Shown here: positions 61,709 through 64,000 of the stretch, one piece after another | Numbering within the stretch: the first letter of the stretch is position 1 | Layout of the letters: each line of letters starts with the position of its first letter | Origin: Clostridiaceae bacterium | Lineage (GTDB): Bacteria; Bacillota; Clostridia; Peptostreptococcales; T1SED10-28 | Direction: 5' to 3' | Assembly: GCA_003554105.1 (NCBI GenBank) | Contig: PWFQ01000014.1 | Location: 1-64,000 of the forward strand | Length of the DNA: 64,000 bases | Made by a program: the position numbers and the translations under genes | Notes under the pieces: generated by a model | The model's input: only the letters and a program-made list of their open reading frames with translations | What the model was told of the DNA's origin: nothing | Databases searched by the model: none

Positions 61709-63211
61709 CTATTCTTTCTTCGACCGGGATTGGATTTTGTAATACTGATAAAGAAGGTCTACTCCTGCTCCGGTACCACCAACAGGACTTAAGGGTCCTT
61801 TTTTATCCTGCCAGGAAGTTCCGGCTATGTCCAAATGAATCCAGGGAAGGCTTTGTGTGAATTTTTCAATAAAAAGGCCGGCAACAATGGTTCCAGCAAG
61901 TCGGGGACCCGAGTTTTTCATATCAGCAATCTCTGATTTGAGCAAGTCATGATAATCGGACTCTGCAGGGAGTCTCCATATTTTCTCTAAAGAGTTTTTG
62001 CTTGCATCTTCCAATTGTTGACTCCCCTCATTGGTGCTGGATAGATAGGGGGTGATGTTTTTACCTAAAGCAACGAGTGCAGCTCCGGTCAATGTTGCAA
62101 TATCAATAATTGAATTGACTTTTTCCTGATCGATGATAAAATGTACAGCATCAGCCAGTGTCAATCTCCCTTCTGCATCAGTGTTTGTAATTTCAATGGT
62201 TTTTCCTGCCATTGAACCGATCACGTCACCGGGCCGATACGCATTTCCTGAGATCATATTTTCGCAAGCTGCAATGACTACCGTCAGATTTACTTTCAAT
62301 CGGTTTTTTGCCACAGCGGCGATTGTTCCTATAGCAGAGGCGGCACCACCCATATCCATCTTCATTGTAAGCATTCCGCCGGTCGGTTTAATTGAATAAC
62401 CTCCACTGTCATAAGTGAGCCCTTTACCAACCAATCCGTAGATTTGATCTGAAGAAGGATTTCCCTGATACCGCATAACGATTAATTTGGGGGGCTGGGA
62501 AGAGCCTTTGGAAACATTCAAAAAAGCCTCCATGCCAAGTCTGTTCATCTCATTCTCATCAAGGATTTTAACATCCAATCCATAAATTTCACCTTGAACT
62601 GAAGCCACCTGAGCAAGAGCGGAAGGGGTCATCACATTGGCGGGCTCGTTAACCAGATCCCTTGCAAAGCAAATACCCTCACCGATGGAAATTCCCTCTT
62701 CTAATGCTGATTTTGTTGAAAACAGTTCTTCTTCATCGCGGGAAAACAGATAAACGGTTTCAATAGGAGGTGTTTCGTCAGAAGAGTCCTGCTTATATTT
62801 ATTAAAAGAATACTTGGAGAGAATAAGAGATTTTCCCAAGGTCTGAACGAGGGACTTAAGAGGAAGAGTACCTTCCAAAGGTGTTAAATCGAGTCCTACG
62901 GAGATGTAATTTTCCGTGTAACATTTTTGAACAGCCTTCCCGAAATTTGTTGCAATAGACTGAGGGTTAAGATCTTCTCTTTTGCCCATTCCGATGAGAA
63001 CAACCATTTGAGGAAATTCCTGATGAAACAGGGGCAATAGTCTAGTGCTTCCTTTCTTTCCCAGGAAGGGTCGATCGGTATTTTTTTGCTCTAAAACCTC
63101 CTTAAGATTTCTAGGGTAATCTTCCTGCGAAATTTCGGATTCCTCAAATACGGGCAGGATCAGAGCCTTTACTTCATTTAAATTCGGCAATCCTTTGAGT
63201 TCAATTTTCAT
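61709..63211 (-). CDS. Leucyl aminopeptidase (M17)
   Basis: GLVGKGLTYDSGGYSIKPTGGMLTMKMDMGGAASAIG, NTDAEGRLTLADAV, GTGAGVDLL. Confidence 0.96.
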   Translation of the reverse strand: MKIELKGLPNLNEVKALILPVFEESEISQEDYPRNLKEVLEQKNTDRPFLGKKGSTRLLPLFHQEFPQMVVLIGMGKREDLNPQSIATNFGKAVQKCYTENYISVGLDLTPLEGTLPLKSLVQTLGKSLILSKYSFNKYKQDSSDETPPIETVYLFSRDEEELFSTKSALEEGISIGEGICFARDLVNEPANVMTPSALAQVASVQGEIYGLDVKILDENEMNRLGMEAFLNVSKGSSQPPKLIVMRYQGNPSSDQIYGLVGKGLTYDSGGYSIKPTGGMLTMKMDMGGAASAIGTIAAVAKNRLKVNLTVVIAACENMISGNAYRPGDVIGSMAGKTIEITNTDAEGRLTLADAVHFIIDQEKVNSIIDIATLTGAALVALGKNITPYLSSTNEGSQQLEDASKNSLEKIWRLPAESDYHDLLKSEIADMKNSGPRLAGTIVAGLFIEKFTQSLPWIHLDIAGTSWQDKKGPLSPVGGTGAGVDLLYQYYKIQSRSKKE

Positions 63212-63317
63212 ATAATCACTCCTTTTTAGTCTCTACAACCATATTTTACCCTCCAGATGAGGATAGAATCATTCTGTTGATAGAAAATGCAGAGAGAAAA
63301 GAATTATTTGAAAAAAC

Positions 63318-63346
63318 TTGACAAAGAAAACACAGAGATATATAAT
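63318..63346 (+). promoter_or_regulatory. Consensus sigma-A promoter
   Basis: TTGACA - 17 nt - TATAAT. Confidence 0.85.
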
Positions 63347-63362
63347 AATGATAATCATTATC
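63344..63362 (+). promoter_or_regulatory. Fur box
   Basis: AATAATGATAATCATTATC versus consensus GATAATGATAATCATTATC, 18/19; overlaps the -10. Confidence 0.88.
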
Positions 63363-63402
63363 ATATAATGAGTGTGAAAATTATAAAAAGGAGAGTGACA
63401 AC

Positions 63403-63726
63403 ATGACAGCATTATTGGTAGGAGCAGATAAATTAGGAAATATTCCGGAAACCCTTCGATGTCAGGGGATCGATCACTACGTACATTGGACGGGGAGAAA
63501 AAAGAAACTCAGAAAATCAAAAATCCCCAAAGAGGCGGATATGATTATCTTATTCTATGACTATATTGAGCATAATATAGCAAGTATTATAAAGGAACAG
63601 GCTAAACAGCAAAACATCCCCTGTGTTTTCTCTAAGAGAGCTGTAAGTGATTTGACTCAACAACTCGAACGCTGTTCTCAGTGTAATTTAAAAGATCTAT
63701 GTCACGGAACTTCCATGGTCAGCTAA
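63403..63726 (+). CDS. DUF2325 domain-containing protein with C-terminal Cys cluster
   Basis: MTALLVGADKLGNIPETLRCQGIDHYVHWTGRKK; CSQCNLKDLC. Confidence 0.85.
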   Translation: MTALLVGADKLGNIPETLRCQGIDHYVHWTGRKKKLRKSKIPKEADMIILFYDYIEHNIASIIKEQAKQQNIPCVFSKRAVSDLTQQLERCSQCNLKDLCHGTSMVS

Positions 63727-63896
63727 AAGGTTCTTTAGAATATTCGGTATAAATGGTAAACTAAAATCAGTCCCTTTGTTAAAAGGCACTGATTTTTTAG
63801 TTGCAATAGATGAAAGAAAGAGCAGCAGAGCGTCACTGTTGAAGATTACGTCCAATATGTGATTGTATGAACTAATAAATTACTGGGAGGTACTCG

Positions 63897-64000
63897 ATGA
63901 TTACATTAGAAAAAATTATTGAATCCCGCAGAAGAATTCAGAGCTCAATTTATCGAACACCGCTGGAGCATTCGATGCATCTGAGTAACAAAAAACAGGA
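63897..64000 (+). CDS. Threonine ammonia-lyase (threonine dehydratase), 5' fragment truncated by window end
   Basis: MITLEKIIESRRRIQSSIYRTPLEHSMHLSNKKQ; RBS GGGAGG. Confidence 0.75.
   Translation, partial: MITLEKIIESRRRIQSSIYRTPLEHSMHLSNKKQ

Noticed and set aside
1-64000. CRISPR arrays, prophage, transposases, toxin-antitoxin or restriction/defence loci
   Set aside because: No repeat-spacer array, integrase, transposase or defence-type domain was recognised; the window looks like core chromosome.

Overview
64 kb of chromosomal sequence from a low-G+C anaerobic Firmicute, probably a clostridial arginine/amino-acid fermenter (lineage inferred only). The window is mostly metabolic and transport genes. 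No rRNA, tRNA, CRISPR array, prophage or transposase was recognised. Main blocks: TRAP transporter + DUF4392; ThiT under a TPP riboswitch; three MATE transporters; a GCS-like/ATP-grasp pair; an arginine deiminase/OTC pair; ispE-ddl; a LiaFSR-like module; asnA behind a T-box; a complete glycine cleavage operon; folT-folC under a THF riboswitch; flavodiiron protein; dapA; Dps; a heterodimeric ABC exporter; sucCD; recX; a riboflavin operon under an FMN riboswitch with an appended HAD phosphatase; leucyl aminopeptidase; a DUF2325 protein behind a near-consensus Fur box; and a truncated threonine dehydratase. Items missing from the ORF track that merit attention: (1) a HesB/IscA-like gene with an in-frame UGA, a likely selenoprotein; (2) a 22-aa ORF behind a textbook SOS promoter with two LexA/DinR-type boxes and its own terminator; (3) a leader upstream of the ABC exporter with a 32-aa uORF and several terminator-like hairpins, resembling ribosome-mediated attenuation of the bmrBCD type; (4) a 44-aa ORF between the two ABC half-transporter genes. 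Also notable is a surface protein with four FMN-binding repeats. All calls come from reading the sequence; no database search was run.
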